Below, in pieces: positions 54,006 through 64,000 of a DNA stretch of 64,000 nucleotides. The DNA comes from Enterocloster hominis (ex Liu et al. 2021) (lineage in GTDB: Bacteria > Bacillota > Clostridia > Lachnospirales > Lachnospiraceae): contig JACRTJ010000005.1 of assembly GCA_014385265.1 (NCBI GenBank), positions 124,001-188,000 on the forward strand, written 5' to 3'. Below the pieces are notes generated by a model, which was given only the letters and a program-made list of their open reading frames with translations, was not told where the DNA came from and searched no databases. The position numbers and the translations under genes were made by a program. Each line of letters begins with the position of its first letter. The first letter of the stretch is position 1.

Positions 54006-55442
54006 TCAGTCTACGGTTACGACCCGCATGATATTGGTGGATGTGGCCGGTTCATGTCTGCGGGAATGACTCACGACTCCGGCAGTTACCACCGCCAGGT
54101 CACCCTCCTTCACAAGTCCCTCTGCCTTTAAGGCGTCAATGGAATTCATGATCAGGGTATCCGTGGACTCTGCTCTCTTTGCCTGGAACGGATGTACGCC
54201 CCAATAAAGCTGCATTCTGCGGACTGTATCAATGCTGGGGGACATGCCCGCCACCATCGTTGCCGGATGCCACTTGGAAAGCATCCGGGCCGTGTAGCCG
54301 CTGATGCTGGGAGCAATGATGACCTTCGCCCCCAGAGCCCGGGCCGTGGATACGGAGGAATAGCAGACCGCATTGGAAATGCTGTGGCTGTTGTCGTCAG
54401 ATACCCGTCTTCTTTTATAGAAGGAATCGTCCAGGTGGGACTCCGTCTCCTCTACGATGTGGACCATCATCTTCAAAGCCTCCACCGGATATTTTCCGTT
54501 GGCGGTCTCACCGGAAAGCATTACCACATCGGTGCCGTCGTAGACTGCGTTGGCCACGTCTGTCACCTCCGCACGGGTTGGACGGGGATTCCGGATCATG
54601 GAATCCAGCATCTGGGTGGCTGTGATGACCACCTTGCATGCCTCACTGCACTTTTCGATCATCATTTTCTGGAGATGGGGCAGCTTCTCCGGCGGGATCT
54701 CCACGCCCAGGTCGCCCCGGGCCACCATGATGCCGTCGCTCTCTTCAATGATATCATCCAGATTTTCCAGCCCTTCCTCATTTTCGATCTTGGCGATGAT
54801 GCCCATGGAGGAGCCGCCCTCGGCCAGGATCTCCCGGATCTCCCGGATGGCGTCCGCCGAGCGGATAAAGGAGGCAGCAATATAATCAAAGCCCATCTCC
54901 ATCCCAAAACGGATATCGTCCTTGTCTTTTTCTGTCAGGGCCGGAAGCTTGATCTTTACGCCTGGCACGTTGACGCCCTTTCTCTCGCCCAGCTCGCCGC
55001 CATTTACCACCAGACAGACGATCCTGGGACCCTGGACCTCCCTCACATGCAGCTCGATCAGGCCGTCGTCAATGAGGATCCGGTCTCCCGCCGTCACATC
55101 TCCGTTCAGGCCGTCGTAATTGATATGGACCATGGTCTCATCCCCCACGACCTCTTCTGTGGTAAGGGTAAATTCCTGGCCTTCCTTTAAGGTGATCTTA
55201 TTTCCGTCCTTCAAAATGCCAGTACGGATCTCCGGGCCCTTGGTGTCCAGCAGCGCCGCCACCGGGATCCCTGTTTCCTCCGCCACCTGACGGAGCTGGA
55301 GATATCTTTTTTTGTGCTCCTCATGGTTTCCGTGGGAAAAATTGAACCGTGCCACGTCCATTCCATTTAACACCAACTGTTTCATGACCTCCCGGTCATC
55401 GCTGTTCGGTCCCATGGTACAAATGATCTTTGTTTTTTTCAT
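54006..55442 (-). CDS. pyk: Pyruvate kinase
   Basis: A 478-residue protein without the extra C-terminal PEP-utiliser domain found in Bacillus. Motifs are I-I-C-T-M-G-P at the start, N-F-S-H-G-N-H-E-E-H, I-I-A-K-I-E-N-E-E-G with the catalytic Lys, and M-V-A-R-G-D-L-G-V-E. It makes pyruvate and ATP from phosphoenolpyruvate. Confidence 0.98.
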   Translation of the reverse strand: MKKTKIICTMGPNSDDREVMKQLVLNGMDVARFNFSHGNHEEHKKRYLQLRQVAEETGIPVAALLDTKGPEIRTGILKDGNKITLKEGQEFTLTTEEVVGDETMVHINYDGLNGDVTAGDRILIDDGLIELHVREVQGPRIVCLVVNGGELGERKGVNVPGVKIKLPALTEKDKDDIRFGMEMGFDYIAASFIRSADAIREIREILAEGGSSMGIIAKIENEEGLENLDDIIEESDGIMVARGDLGVEIPPEKLPHLQKMMIEKCSEACKVVITATQMLDSMIRNPRPTRAEVTDVANAVYDGTDVVMLSGETANGKYPVEALKMMVHIVEETESHLDDSFYKRRRVSDDNSHSISNAVCYSSVSTARALGAKVIIAPSISGYTARMLSKWHPATMVAGMSPSIDTVRRMQLYWGVHPFQAKRAESTDTLIMNSIDALKAEGLVKEGDLAVVTAGVVSHSRRHEPATSTNIMRVVTVD

Positions 55443-55458
55443 TCTGGCGCTTTGCCTC

Positions 55459-56313
55459 CTATGATGTCTTCTGCCGCGGATCCATTCCGCCCTTTGTCAC
55501 ATGCTTATGGGTGTAGAGATGGTCCTGGCAGTATTCGTAATCCCCCTCACATTTTGAGCAGAAGCGGAATACCAGTTCGGGATCGTCCAGATCCGTGCGG
55601 CCGCAGACGGCACAGCGGTGACGGCCATTCTGCTTCGCTTCCCTGACCGTCTGGGTGACCTGGGATCTGAACTGCTGTTTTCTCTTTATTTCCTTCGGGT
55701 TGTATCTCCCGCTTCTGGACATGACAAAATACAGGATAAAATTCAATAAGGACATGACGATGGCGATCCGGGATGCCATTCCGCCAAAGATCATTCCGTA
55801 AAGGAAGTAAGCCCCGTCAAACAGAGCCAGCCATTTGGCCTTAATGGGGATCACAAAAAACAGTAAGAACTGGGCGTCCGGGAACGTGGCCGCATAGGCA
55901 AAGAATAAGGAAAAATTCAGATATTCTGCCGTCAGCGGGTAGATCCTGCCGGTGAGCGCATAAATAAGGATGGCCGCCAGCACATGGCCGATGATCCCCA
56001 TAAAAAAGTATACGTTGAACCGGAAGGAGCCCCACACGGCCTCCAGGGTCCGGCCCAGGTTATAATAACAGTAAATGACCAGCACGTTTAAAAACAGGTC
56101 GCCCGACAGGGGCCACATAAGGAAGGTCACGATCCGCCAGATCTGGCCGTGGAGGATCGCCCTGGCGTCCAGCATCAGATACTCAAAGTAAAGCTCCGGG
56201 GCCCGCCAGCAGACCAGCGCTCCCACGGCGTAGAGGATCACCACATAATTCATCAGATTGGGGACCGCATACCGCCCCAGCTTCCGTTCCATCTTGTTCA
56301 GCCATTGATTCAT
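55459..56313 (-). CDS. Rhomboid-like membrane protein with C-terminal zinc ribbon
   Basis: A 284-residue protein with about six membrane helices in the N-terminal two thirds, in a rhomboid/derlin-like arrangement (G-Q-I-W-R-I-V-T-F-L near residue 57 and a central N-V-Y-F-F-M-G-I-I-G-H). The catalytic G-x-S-G of rhomboid proteases is not seen. A cytoplasmic tail has C-A-V-C-G ... C-S-K-C-E ... C-x-x-H, a probable zinc-binding module. It is 16 bases upstream of pyk. Function is unknown; it may be an inactive rhomboid that binds other proteins. Confidence 0.75.
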   Translation of the reverse strand: MNQWLNKMERKLGRYAVPNLMNYVVILYAVGALVCWRAPELYFEYLMLDARAILHGQIWRIVTFLMWPLSGDLFLNVLVIYCYYNLGRTLEAVWGSFRFNVYFFMGIIGHVLAAILIYALTGRIYPLTAEYLNFSLFFAYAATFPDAQFLLFFVIPIKAKWLALFDGAYFLYGMIFGGMASRIAIVMSLLNFILYFVMSRSGRYNPKEIKRKQQFRSQVTQTVREAKQNGRHRCAVCGRTDLDDPELVFRFCSKCEGDYEYCQDHLYTHKHVTKGGMDPRQKTS

Positions 56314-56474
56314 TCTAAATTTCCTTTCCCACCCAATAGATCCTTTTCTTATTTTGATTGCTATTATAATTCGCCCCCCTTCCTTTTGTCAAATCCTTTA
56401 GGCGCGGCCTCCTGTTCTTTCCATCCTTAACGGTTTTTTAGCGTTTTTTGTCAACATATTGGGAATTGTGTCTA

Positions 56475-56504
56475 TTGTTTTCCCCGCTGAAATTATGATA
56501 TACT
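56475..56504 (+). promoter_or_regulatory. Promoter of the activase fusion gene
   Basis: TTGTTT (56475-56480) and TATACT (56499-56504) with an 18-base spacer. The 200-base leader holds a TCCGG/CCGGA hairpin, a possible second -10 (TATAAT near 56616), and a GCAGAG/CTCTGC hairpin before the ribosome site. Confidence 0.6.
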
Positions 56505-56705
56505 GTAACCATCCAGCGCCCTCGCGCGGCAGGTCCGTTTTACCATTTTTTCCGGTATTCCGGCTCCTGCGGGCGGCTCTGGCGCAGTCCGGAGGGGCTT
56601 CCGGACGTTCTTTCTATAATAAAATAAACATAAGATATTTTACGGCAGAGGGGAGCGATCCTCTCTGCTGTCAGATTAAGGAGGATAGGGGATTTCCCCG
56701 CTCAC

Positions 56706-59700
56706 ATGAATCAAACATTCCGTCTTGGGATCGATATCGGTTCCACCACCGTAAAGACTGCTGTCATTGACAATGACAATCAGATACTTTTTGCAGATTA
56801 TGAGCGCCATTACGCCAATATCCAGGAGACCCTGGCCGCGCTCTTAAAAAAGGCCCGCGAAAGGCTGGGAGAGCTCCAGGTCAGCGCCAGCATCACCGGC
56901 TCCGGCGGACTGGCCCTTTCCGGTCATCTGAATATTCCTTTTACCCAGGAGGTCGTGGCTGTTGCCACGGCCTTACAGGATTATGCGCCCGATACCGACG
57001 TGGCCATTGAGCTGGGCGGGGAAGACGCAAAGATCATCTACTTCTCCGGCGGCATCGACCAGAGGATGAACGGCATCTGTGCCGGAGGGACCGGCTCCTT
57101 CATCGATCAGATGGCCTCCCTTTTACAGACCGACGCCGCAGGCCTCAACGAATACGCCAAAAATTACAAGGCCATCTATCCCATTGCGGCCCGGTGCGGT
57201 GTATTTGCAAAATCCGATATCCAGCCTCTGATCAACGAGGGGGCCACCCGGGAGGACCTGGCGGCCTCCATCTTCCAGGCCGTGGTCAACCAGACCATCA
57301 GCGGCCTGGCCTGCGGAAAACCCATCCGCGGCAACGTGGCCTTCCTGGGCGGCCCGCTCCACTTCCTTTCCGAGCTCCGGGAGGCTTTTATCCGGACTCT
57401 GAACTTAAAGGGCGACGCCATCATCGCCCCGGACCACTCCCACCTGTTCGCAGCCGTAGGAGCGGCCATGAATGCCCCGGAAACCATGGCTCTTTCCCTG
57501 GATCAGCTCATCTCCGACCTTTCCGGCGGGATCAAAATGGACTTCGAGGTAAAGCGGATGGACCCCTTATTTAAGGATGAGGCCGACTACCAGGAATTCC
57601 TGGACCGCCATAACCAGTATAAGGTAAAACGCGGAGACCTGGCCTCCTATTCCGGCAGATGCTACCTGGGCATCGATGCCGGCTCCACCACCACCAAAGT
57701 AGCTCTGGTGGGCGAGGACGGTTCTCTGCTTTACCATTTTTACAGCAGCAACAACGGAAGCCCCCTGGCCACAGCCATCGCTTCCATAAAAGAGATCAAA
57801 GCCCTGCTGCCGGAAACGGCAAAGATCGCCTATTCCTGCTCCACCGGCTACGGAGAGGCCCTTTTAAAGGCGGCCTTTCTCCTGGACGAGGGCGAGGTGG
57901 AGACCATCTCCCATTACTATGCCGCAGCCTTCTTCGATCCGGAGGTGGATTGTATTCTGGACATCGGCGGCCAGGACATGAAATGCATCCGCATCAAAGA
58001 CGGAACTGTGGACAGCGTCCAGCTCAACGAAGCCTGTTCCTCCGGCTGCGGCTCCTTCATCGAGACCTTTGCCAGATCCTTAAATTACAGCGTGGTGGAT
58101 TTCGCAAAGGAGGCGCTGTTTGCCCAGAATCCCATTGATCTTGGAACCCGGTGCACGGTCTTTATGAATTCCAACGTAAAGCAGGCCCAGAAGGAGGGCG
58201 CGTCTGTGGCCGATATCTCCGCAGGCCTGGCCTGCTCGGTGATCCGCAACGCCTTATTTAAGGTCATCAAGATCACCACCGCCTCAGACCTGGGAAAAAA
58301 TGTGGTGGTACAGGGCGGCACCTTCTACAACGATGCCGTACTGCGGAGCTTTGAAAAGATCTCCGGCGGCAACGCCATCCGGCCGGATATTGCCGGGATC
58401 ATGGGCGCCTTCGGCGCTGCGCTGATCGCCAGGGAACGGTATAACCTCCACCCGAAGGAGACCTCCATGCTTTCTCTGGACCGGATCATCGGCCTTACCT
58501 ACACCACCACCATGAGCCGGTGCCGCGGCTGCGTCAACCACTGTGTCCTGACCATCAACCGCTTTGAGGGAGGAAGACAGTATATCTCCGGCAACCGCTG
58601 CGAGCGGGGCCTGGGTGTTGAAAAAGCCAAACGGGATATCCCGAATCTTTATACCTATAAATATCACCGGATCTTCGATTACGAGCCTCTGGCAGCCCAC
58701 AAGGCCTTCCGCGGCCCTGTGGGGATCCCGCGGGTGCTGAACATGTACGAGGACTTCCCCTTCTGGGCTGTGTTCTTTAAGGAACTGGGCTTCCAGGTGA
58801 TCCTGTCCCCCCAGTCCAGCCGCCAGATCTATGAGCTGGGCATCGAGACCATTCCCAGCGAGTCCGAATGCTATCCGGCGAAGCTGTCCCATGGCCACGT
58901 GGAATGGCTCATAAAAAAGGGCGTCCCCTTTATTTTCTACCCCTGCATCCCTTATGAAAGGAATGAGGTGGCCGGGGCCGGGAACCACTACAACTGCCCC
59001 ATCGTCACCTCCTACGCGGAAAATATCAAAAACAATATGGAGGACCTGGAGGAAAACCACATCCGGTTCATGAACCCCTTTATGGCCTTCACAGACGAAA
59101 AGACCCTTACAAAGCAGCTGGTGCAGGAATTTAAACATGAATTCCAGATCTCCGAGCATGAGGTCCGGTCTGCGGCCCATAAGGCCTGGGAAGAGCTTTC
59201 CAGGGCCCGCGCTGATGTGGAGAAAAAGGGTGAGGAGGTGCTTTCCTATTTAGAGGAGACCGGAAAGCACGGCATCGTTCTGGCCGGACGGCCCTACCAC
59301 ATCGATCCGGAGATCAACCATGGGATCGCGGATCTGATCACCTCATACGGATTTCCGGTGCTGACCGAGGACTCCATTTCCCATCTGGCAGAGGTGGAGC
59401 GGCCGCTGATCGTCACTGACCAGTGGATGTACCATTCCAGGCTTTATGCCGCAGCCTCCTTTGTAAAGACCCGGGATAACCTGGATCTGATCCAGCTGAA
59501 CTCCTTTGGCTGCGGCCTGGACGCCGTGACCACGGACCAGGTCAATGATATTCTCACCAGCGCCGGGAAGATCTATACAGTCCTGAAGATCGATGAGGTC
59601 AATAACCTGGGAGCTGCCAGGATCCGGATCCGTTCCCTGATCTCCGCCCTGCGGGTAAGAGAGGAACGGCGCTACACCAGAAACATCGTGTCCAGCGCCT

Positions 59701-61028
59701 ATAACCGGGTGGTCTTCACAAAGGAAATGAGAAAGACCTACACCCTTCTCTGCCCCCAGATGTCGCCCATCCACTTCGATCTGCTGGAGCCGGCCATCCG
59801 CAGCTTCGGCTATAACCTGGTGGTTCTCCAGAACGACGACAAAACTGCCGTAGATACGGGGCTGCGCTTTGTCAATAACGATGCCTGCTACCCGTCCCTG
59901 ATCGTCATCGGCCAGATCATGGACGCCCTCCTGTCAGGGAAATACGACCTGGACCACACAGCAGTGGTCATGACCCAGACCGGCGGCGGCTGCCGGGCCT
60001 CCAACTACATCGGCTTCATCCGCCGTGCCCTGGAAAAGGCAGGGATGCCCCAGATCCCGGTGATCTCCATCAATGCCAACGGCATGGAGTCCAACCCGGG
60101 CTTCACCCTGACGGCTCCCCTGATCGCCAAGGCCATGCAGGCCGTGGTCTACGGAGACGTGTTCATGCGTGTGCTGTACGCCACCAGGCCCTATGAAAAG
60201 GTGCCCGGCTCTGCCAACGCCCTGCATGAAAAATGGAAAAAGATCTGTATACGCGAGCTTTCCGGCCCCTCCCTGGGCATGATGAACTTCACAAAGAACA
60301 TCCGCGGCATCATCCGCGATTTCGACAGCCTGGAGCGGCTGGACATCCAAAAACCCCGGGTGGGGATCGTAGGCGAGATCCTGGTGAAATTCTCTCCCAC
60401 CGCCAACAACCACATCGTGGAGCTTCTGGAATCCGAAGGGGCCGAGGCCGTGATGCCGGATCTCATGGACTTTTTGCTGTACTGCTTCTACAACAGCAAT
60501 TTCAAGGCCGGGCATCTGGGGGCGAAGCACTCCACCGCCTGGCTCTGCAATACGGCGATCTCCCTTCTGGAGTATTTCCGCAAGTCGGCGCGGATCGCCC
60601 TGGAAAAGAGCGTCCACTTCACGCCGCCCACAAAGATCAAATACCTGGCGTCCATGGCCAGCGGCTTCGTCTCCCTGGGAAACCAGACCGGGGAAGGCTG
60701 GTTCCTGACCGGGGAAATGTTGGAGCTCATCAAGGGCGGCACCAGGAACATCGTCTGCGTCCAGCCCTTTGGCTGCCTGCCCAACCATATCGTTGGAAAG
60801 GGCGTCATCAAGGAGCTGCGCCGCCAGCATCCGGAAGCCAACATCATTGCCGTGGACTATGATCCCGGAGCCAGCGAGGTAAACCAGCTGAACCGGATCA
60901 AGCTGATGTTGGCTACTGCCCATAAAAACCTGGATCATGAGCCCTGCGAAGCCGAGCAGCTGGCAGCGGTCACAAAGGAACGGCTGGAGGAGCTCAACGC
61001 CCGCCAGGTCAAGGGATTGCAGGTTTAG
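56706..61028 (+). CDS. 2-hydroxyacyl-CoA dehydratase activase fusion (two ASKHA domains plus dehydratase-like region)
   Basis: A 1440-residue protein. Two BadF/HgdC-type ATPase domains lie at about 1-270 and 320-590, each with G-I-D-x-G-S-T-T, a cysteine before a G-S-F-I segment (Cys125 in C-A-G-G-T-G-S-F and Cys444 in C-S-S-G-C-G-S-F) and a second cysteine (R-C-G-V-F, R-C-T-V-F). These Cys pairs bind the iron-sulfur cluster that feeds electrons to dehydratases. The second half has a DUF2229-like region (about 640-870) and an HgdB-like part. Similar large fusions occur in many Clostridia; the substrate is unknown. Start ATG 56706 lies unusually far from GGAGG, with a GGGG/CCCC hairpin between. 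Confidence 0.9.
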   Translation: MNQTFRLGIDIGSTTVKTAVIDNDNQILFADYERHYANIQETLAALLKKARERLGELQVSASITGSGGLALSGHLNIPFTQEVVAVATALQDYAPDTDVAIELGGEDAKIIYFSGGIDQRMNGICAGGTGSFIDQMASLLQTDAAGLNEYAKNYKAIYPIAARCGVFAKSDIQPLINEGATREDLAASIFQAVVNQTISGLACGKPIRGNVAFLGGPLHFLSELREAFIRTLNLKGDAIIAPDHSHLFAAVGAAMNAPETMALSLDQLISDLSGGIKMDFEVKRMDPLFKDEADYQEFLDRHNQYKVKRGDLASYSGRCYLGIDAGSTTTKVALVGEDGSLLYHFYSSNNGSPLATAIASIKEIKALLPETAKIAYSCSTGYGEALLKAAFLLDEGEVETISHYYAAAFFDPEVDCILDIGGQDMKCIRIKDGTVDSVQLNEACSSGCGSFIETFARSLNYSVVDFAKEALFAQNPIDLGTRCTVFMNSNVKQAQKEGASVADISAGLACSVIRNALFKVIKITTASDLGKNVVVQGGTFYNDAVLRSFEKISGGNAIRPDIAGIMGAFGAALIARERYNLHPKETSMLSLDRIIGLTYTTTMSRCRGCVNHCVLTINRFEGGRQYISGNRCERGLGVEKAKRDIPNLYTYKYHRIFDYEPLAAHKAFRGPVGIPRVLNMYEDFPFWAVFFKELGFQVILSPQSSRQIYELGIETIPSESECYPAKLSHGHVEWLIKKGVPFIFYPCIPYERNEVAGAGNHYNCPIVTSYAENIKNNMEDLEENHIRFMNPFMAFTDEKTLTKQLVQEFKHEFQISEHEVRSAAHKAWEELSRARADVEKKGEEVLSYLEETGKHGIVLAGRPYHIDPEINHGIADLITSYGFPVLTEDSISHLAEVERPLIVTDQWMYHSRLYAAASFVKTRDNLDLIQLNSFGCGLDAVTTDQVNDILTSAGKIYTVLKIDEVNNLGAARIRIRSLISALRVREERRYTRNIVSSAYNRVVFTKEMRKTYTLLCPQMSPIHFDLLEPAIRSFGYNLVVLQNDDKTAVDTGLRFVNNDACYPSLIVIGQIMDALLSGKYDLDHTAVVMTQTGGGCRASNYIGFIRRALEKAGMPQIPVISINANGMESNPGFTLTAPLIAKAMQAVVYGDVFMRVLYATRPYEKVPGSANALHEKWKKICIRELSGPSLGMMNFTKNIRGIIRDFDSLERLDIQKPRVGIVGEILVKFSPTANNHIVELLESEGAEAVMPDLMDFLLYCFYNSNFKAGHLGAKHSTAWLCNTAISLLEYFRKSARIALEKSVHFTPPTKIKYLASMASGFVSLGNQTGEGWFLTGEMLELIKGGTRNIVCVQPFGCLPNHIVGKGVIKELRRQHPEANIIAVDYDPGASEVNQLNRIKLMLATAHKNLDHEPCEAEQLAAVTKERLEELNARQVKGLQV

Positions 61029-61093
61029 GACTGTTTTTAGCAAAATTTTCCAAAAAGTTTGCTGAAATTTTATCAATTTTTCAATTCATACCC

Positions 61094-61122
61094 TTGTTTT
61101 TTTTCCTTCCCAGGGGTAGAAT
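61094..61122 (+). promoter_or_regulatory. Promoter of the riboswitch-ATPase unit
   Basis: TTGTTT (61094-61099) and TAGAAT (61117-61122), 17-base spacer, about 55 bases before the riboswitch. Confidence 0.75.
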
Positions 61123-61178
61123 ACTGAATAACAAAGGGGCAGACAAAAACTGCCGCTGGTATTCAAAACAAAATAGCG

Positions 61179-61346
61179 AATAAGGGAGTAGTTGACACCC
61201 CGGTGTGACAGGATCAACACACATGGCCGACCGGCCTGGTCCTGTTTTGATACGGCTCAGGCCTGGATTTCTCCGTCTGATCCGTTTCATGAAAACAACG
61301 AGACTTATCCAAAGGGATCTCTCTGAGGATAAGTCTTATTTTTTTC
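61179..61346 (+). promoter_or_regulatory. yybP-ykoY manganese riboswitch with terminator, upstream of the P-type ATPase
   Basis: The RNA has 5' AUAAGGGAGUAG (about 61180-61191), a GAUCAACACACAUGGCC segment, and 3' AACGAGACUUAUCC (61297-61310), which can pair with the start. AGACTTATCC (61301-61310) also pairs with GGATAAGTCT (61327-61336), followed by seven Ts. Manganese binding should favour the aptamer and allow transcription of the ATPase gene. Confidence 0.9.
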
Positions 61347-61386
61347 CCGTTTTCCGGGCATACTATCTTCCGGATAAGGAGGCAAC

Positions 61387-64000
61387 GTGAAAGAATATCT
61401 GGAAAATTATGAAGAAGTGCTGAAGGCACAAAATTCCTCCGACCAGGGTCTTTCCACCGGCGAGGCTGAAAAAAGACTCGCCCAGTACGGAAAGAACAAG
61501 CTGAAGGAGGCAAAAAAGGATTCCATTCTGAAGCGGTTCTTAAAAGAGCTCTCGGATCCCATGATCCTGATCCTCATCGCCGCCGCCATTATTTCCGGCA
61601 TCACGGCGTTCTATCAGGGCGAATCCTTTGCAGACGTGATCATCATTATCGCTGTGGTGATCATCAACGCCGTTCTCGGCGTAGTACAGGAAGGAAAGGC
61701 AGAAGCGGCCATCGCAGCCCTTCAGGAGATCGCAGCCGCATCCAGTAAGGTCCTCCGTGACGGAAAGATCGTCACCTTAAAGAGCGAGGATCTGGTCCCC
61801 GGCGATATCGTAGTCCTGGAGGCCGGAGATGCGGTTCCTGCCGACGGCCGGATCATTGAAAGCGCCAGCATGAAGATCGAGGAGGCCGCCCTCACCGGCG
61901 AGTCCGTTCCGGTCAATAAGGCCGCCGAGCTTCTTTCCCTGGGCGGACAGAAGGACATTCCCCTGGGCGACAGAAAGAACATGGTCTACATGGGCTCCAC
62001 CGTGGTATACGGACGAGGAAAGGCTGTCCTCACTGGTACTGGCATGGACACAGAAATGGGTAAGATCGCCTCTGCCCTGGCCCAGGCCAAGGATGAGGAG
62101 ACCCCCCTCCAGTTAAAGTTAAACCAGCTCAGCAAGATCCTGACCGTACTGGTACTGGGCATCTGCGCCGTGATCTTTGCCGTAGGCCTCATGCGCTCCG
62201 GCTTCAACGGCAGCTCCATCTTAAACTCCTTTATGGTAGCCGTATCCCTGGCTGTGGCAGCGATTCCCGAGGGTCTCGCAGCCGTGGTCACCATCGTACT
62301 TTCCATCGGCGTTACCAATATGTCCAAACGAAACGCCATCATCCGCAAGCTGACGGCTGTGGAGACCTTAGGCTGTACCCAGATCATCTGCTCGGATAAG
62401 ACTGGTACACTGACCCAGAACCGGATGACCGTGGTGGATCATGTGGCTGACGATGAAAAGGAGCTGGAAACGGCCATGGCTCTCTGCTCCGATTCCGAAT
62501 GGGATGCCGAAGCAAACCAGGCCATCGGAGAACCTACGGAATGCGCCCTGGTCAATGACGCCGCCAAAAACGGACTCTTAAAGCCTGAGCTGAAGGCCGC
62601 ATGGCCCCGGGCAGGCGAGGCTCCCTTTGATTCCATGCGGAAAATGATGTCCACGGTCCATAAGGCTGCCGACGGAACCATCATCCAGTACACCAAGGGC
62701 GCTCCCGACGAGGTATTAAAACTCTGTACCAGAGCCATGGTAAACGGCTCCGCAGTGGAAATGACCGATGAGATCCGCGCCTCTATCCTGGCCGCCAATA
62801 AATCCATGGCCGACCGTGCCCTCCGTGTCCTCTGCGCTGCAAAAAGAAACTGGTCCTCCATGCCGGAAAGCACAGAACCGGAATTCCTGGAGCAGGATCT
62901 GACTTACGTCGGCCTCTCCGGCATGATCGATCCCGTCCGGCCGGAGGTGAAGACCGCCATTGCAGAATGCCGGGAAGCCGGGATCCGTCCCATTATGATC
63001 ACCGGAGACCACAAGGATACTGCCGTAGCCATCGGAATGGAGCTGGGGATCATCACCTCCCCGGACCAGGCCATCACAGGTGCGCAGCTGGACGATCTGA
63101 GCGACGAGGAATTCGCCCGCCGGATCACCGAATTTTCCGTTTATGCCCGTGTTCAGCCAGAGCATAAGGTCCGCATCGTCAACGGCTGGAAGGCCCGCGG
63201 AAAGATCACAGCCATGACCGGAGACGGCGTCAACGATGCGCCGTCCATCAAGAGCGCCGACATCGGCGTCGGCATGGGCATCACCGGAACCGACGTTACA
63301 AAGAATGTGGCCGATATGGTGCTGGCGGACGATAACTTTGCCACCATCGTCTCCGCCGTTGAAGAGGGCCGCCGGATCTATGCCAATATCCGGAAGGCCA
63401 TCCAGTTCCTTTTAGCCTCCAACCTGGCTGAGGTCCTGGCCATCTTCTTCTCCACCCTCATTGGCTTTACGATCCTGAAACCCGTCCATCTTTTATGGAT
63501 CAACCTGATCACCGACTGCTTCCCGGCTCTGGCTCTGGGGATGGAAAAGAGCGAATCCGATATCATGAAGCAGAAGCCCAGGGATCCCAAGGAAGGGATC
63601 TTTGCCGGAGGCATGGGCTTTGACGTGTTCTTCCAGGGCTTTATCGTAACCGTTCTGGTCATGGTCTCCTATCTGGTGGGCCATTATGTGGAAAGCGGTG
63701 TCTGGGAATTCGTCAACAGCCCAGACGGAACCACCATGGCATTCCTGACCCTGTCCATGGTTGAGATCTTCCACTCCCTGAACATGAGAAGCCGCCGCGG
63801 CTCCATCTTTACCTTAAAGACCCGCAACAACTTCCTGTTCGGCGCAATGGTCGTTTCCCTGATCCTGACCACCGCCGTCATCGAGGTTCCGTTCTTAGCC
63901 GCTGCCTTTGAGTTCACACCCATCGGCCTTCACGAATATGCCATCGCCCTGGGACTGGCCGTACTCATCATTCCGATCATGGAAGTGGTGAAAGCGGTAC
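61387..64000 (+). CDS. P-type cation-transporting ATPase, probable Mn/Ca exporter (3' end outside window)
   Basis: At least 871 residues, open to the window end. GTG 61387 follows AAGGAGG. Motifs are T-G-E-S at 170-173, I-P-E-G-L in the fourth helix, phosphorylated Asp337 in D-K-T-G-T, T-G-D-H-K-D-T-A, and G-D-G-V-N-D-A-P with Asp613. This is the P2A/PMR1-like layout that pumps Ca2+ or Mn2+. The manganese riboswitch in front points to Mn2+ export, as known for L. lactis YoaB. The cargo is inferred. Confidence 0.93.
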   Translation, partial: MKEYLENYEEVLKAQNSSDQGLSTGEAEKRLAQYGKNKLKEAKKDSILKRFLKELSDPMILILIAAAIISGITAFYQGESFADVIIIIAVVIINAVLGVVQEGKAEAAIAALQEIAAASSKVLRDGKIVTLKSEDLVPGDIVVLEAGDAVPADGRIIESASMKIEEAALTGESVPVNKAAELLSLGGQKDIPLGDRKNMVYMGSTVVYGRGKAVLTGTGMDTEMGKIASALAQAKDEETPLQLKLNQLSKILTVLVLGICAVIFAVGLMRSGFNGSSILNSFMVAVSLAVAAIPEGLAAVVTIVLSIGVTNMSKRNAIIRKLTAVETLGCTQIICSDKTGTLTQNRMTVVDHVADDEKELETAMALCSDSEWDAEANQAIGEPTECALVNDAAKNGLLKPELKAAWPRAGEAPFDSMRKMMSTVHKAADGTIIQYTKGAPDEVLKLCTRAMVNGSAVEMTDEIRASILAANKSMADRALRVLCAAKRNWSSMPESTEPEFLEQDLTYVGLSGMIDPVRPEVKTAIAECREAGIRPIMITGDHKDTAVAIGMELGIITSPDQAITGAQLDDLSDEEFARRITEFSVYARVQPEHKVRIVNGWKARGKITAMTGDGVNDAPSIKSADIGVGMGITGTDVTKNVADMVLADDNFATIVSAVEEGRRIYANIRKAIQFLLASNLAEVLAIFFSTLIGFTILKPVHLLWINLITDCFPALALGMEKSESDIMKQKPRDPKEGIFAGGMGFDVFFQGFIVTVLVMVSYLVGHYVESGVWEFVNSPDGTTMAFLTLSMVEIFHSLNMRSRRGSIFTLKTRNNFLFGAMVVSLILTTAVIEVPFLAAAFEFTPIGLHEYAIALGLAVLIIPIMEVVKAV

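Noticed and set aside
54192-55190. Long open frame antisense to pyk (332 codons)
   Set aside because: It mirrors a GC-rich, strongly biased gene on the other strand; no ribosome site or family motif, while pyk is certain.
58284-61076. Two long antisense frames (298 and 380 codons) inside the activase gene
   Set aside because: They reflect codon bias of the sense gene; no start signals or recognisable domains.
1-64000. CRISPR arrays, prophage, insertion sequences, tRNA or rRNA genes
   Set aside because: No regular spaced repeats, transposase or phage structural genes, or tRNA-like cloverleaf were recognised on either strand; xerD is in a conserved core setting.

Overview
This window looks like the chromosome of an anaerobic, spore-forming member of the Clostridia, most likely Lachnospiraceae. 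The evidence is fairly GC-rich coding DNA with AT-rich spacers, strong GGAGG ribosome sites, a six-cysteine SCIFF peptide locus in a secDF-tgt-yajC operon, a SpoIIM-type sporulation gene, a T-box-controlled tyrS, ribonuclease Y next to recA/recX, and a 2-hydroxyacyl-CoA dehydratase activase. The genus is inference. No rRNA, tRNA, insertion sequence, prophage or CRISPR array was seen; most of the window is core genome with small accessory inserts.

Layout: 1-2.4 kb holds a truncated gene, a glycerophosphodiesterase-like gene and a two-gene PHP metallohydrolase unit. 2.4-3.95 kb is an AT-rich toxin-antitoxin cassette, with an MqsR-like toxin and an MqsA-like antitoxin carrying a SocA/Panacea domain. 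4.0-9.55 kb is the leftward operon scfA-scfB-secDF-tgt-yajC, whose first gene is a 48-residue ranthipeptide-type precursor. 9.6-12.9 kb has a small membrane protein, an oadB-like gene with a 39-residue gamma-like partner behind a manganese (yybP-ykoY) riboswitch, and a CNNM/HlyC-type protein. 13.0-17.1 kb is a MarR-controlled heterodimeric ABC exporter. 17.1-22.9 kb holds a lipoprotein, a lone eutH beside an aminopeptidase P gene, and an M20 amidohydrolase. 22.9-24.7 kb is tyrS with its T-box. 24.7-29.0 kb is an amide-hydrolysis and transport cluster (creatininase-family protein, GltS-like transporter, M20 amidohydrolase) divergent from a LysR regulator.

29-43.5 kb carries mfd, pth, a MATE exporter, an FAD oxidoreductase, xerD, spoIIM, a nudix hydrolase, proC and metNIQ. 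The methionine transporter is preceded by an unannotated 44-codon Met/Cys-rich reading frame followed by an intrinsic terminator, with its own promoter and upstream direct repeats. 43.7-51.2 kb carries rny, recX, recA with a LexA box, a PhoPR-like two-component system and a Na/phosphate cotransporter. 51.4-56.3 kb has a subtilase, a candidate small RNA, lysA, pyk and a rhomboid-like zinc-ribbon membrane protein. 56.4-64 kb has a 1440-residue double activase/dehydratase-like fusion and a P-type cation ATPase, cut by the window end, behind a second manganese riboswitch.

The least explained pieces are the Met/Cys-rich leader frame before metNIQ, the manganese riboswitch on an oadB-type gene, and the MqsR/MqsA-Panacea hybrid module.
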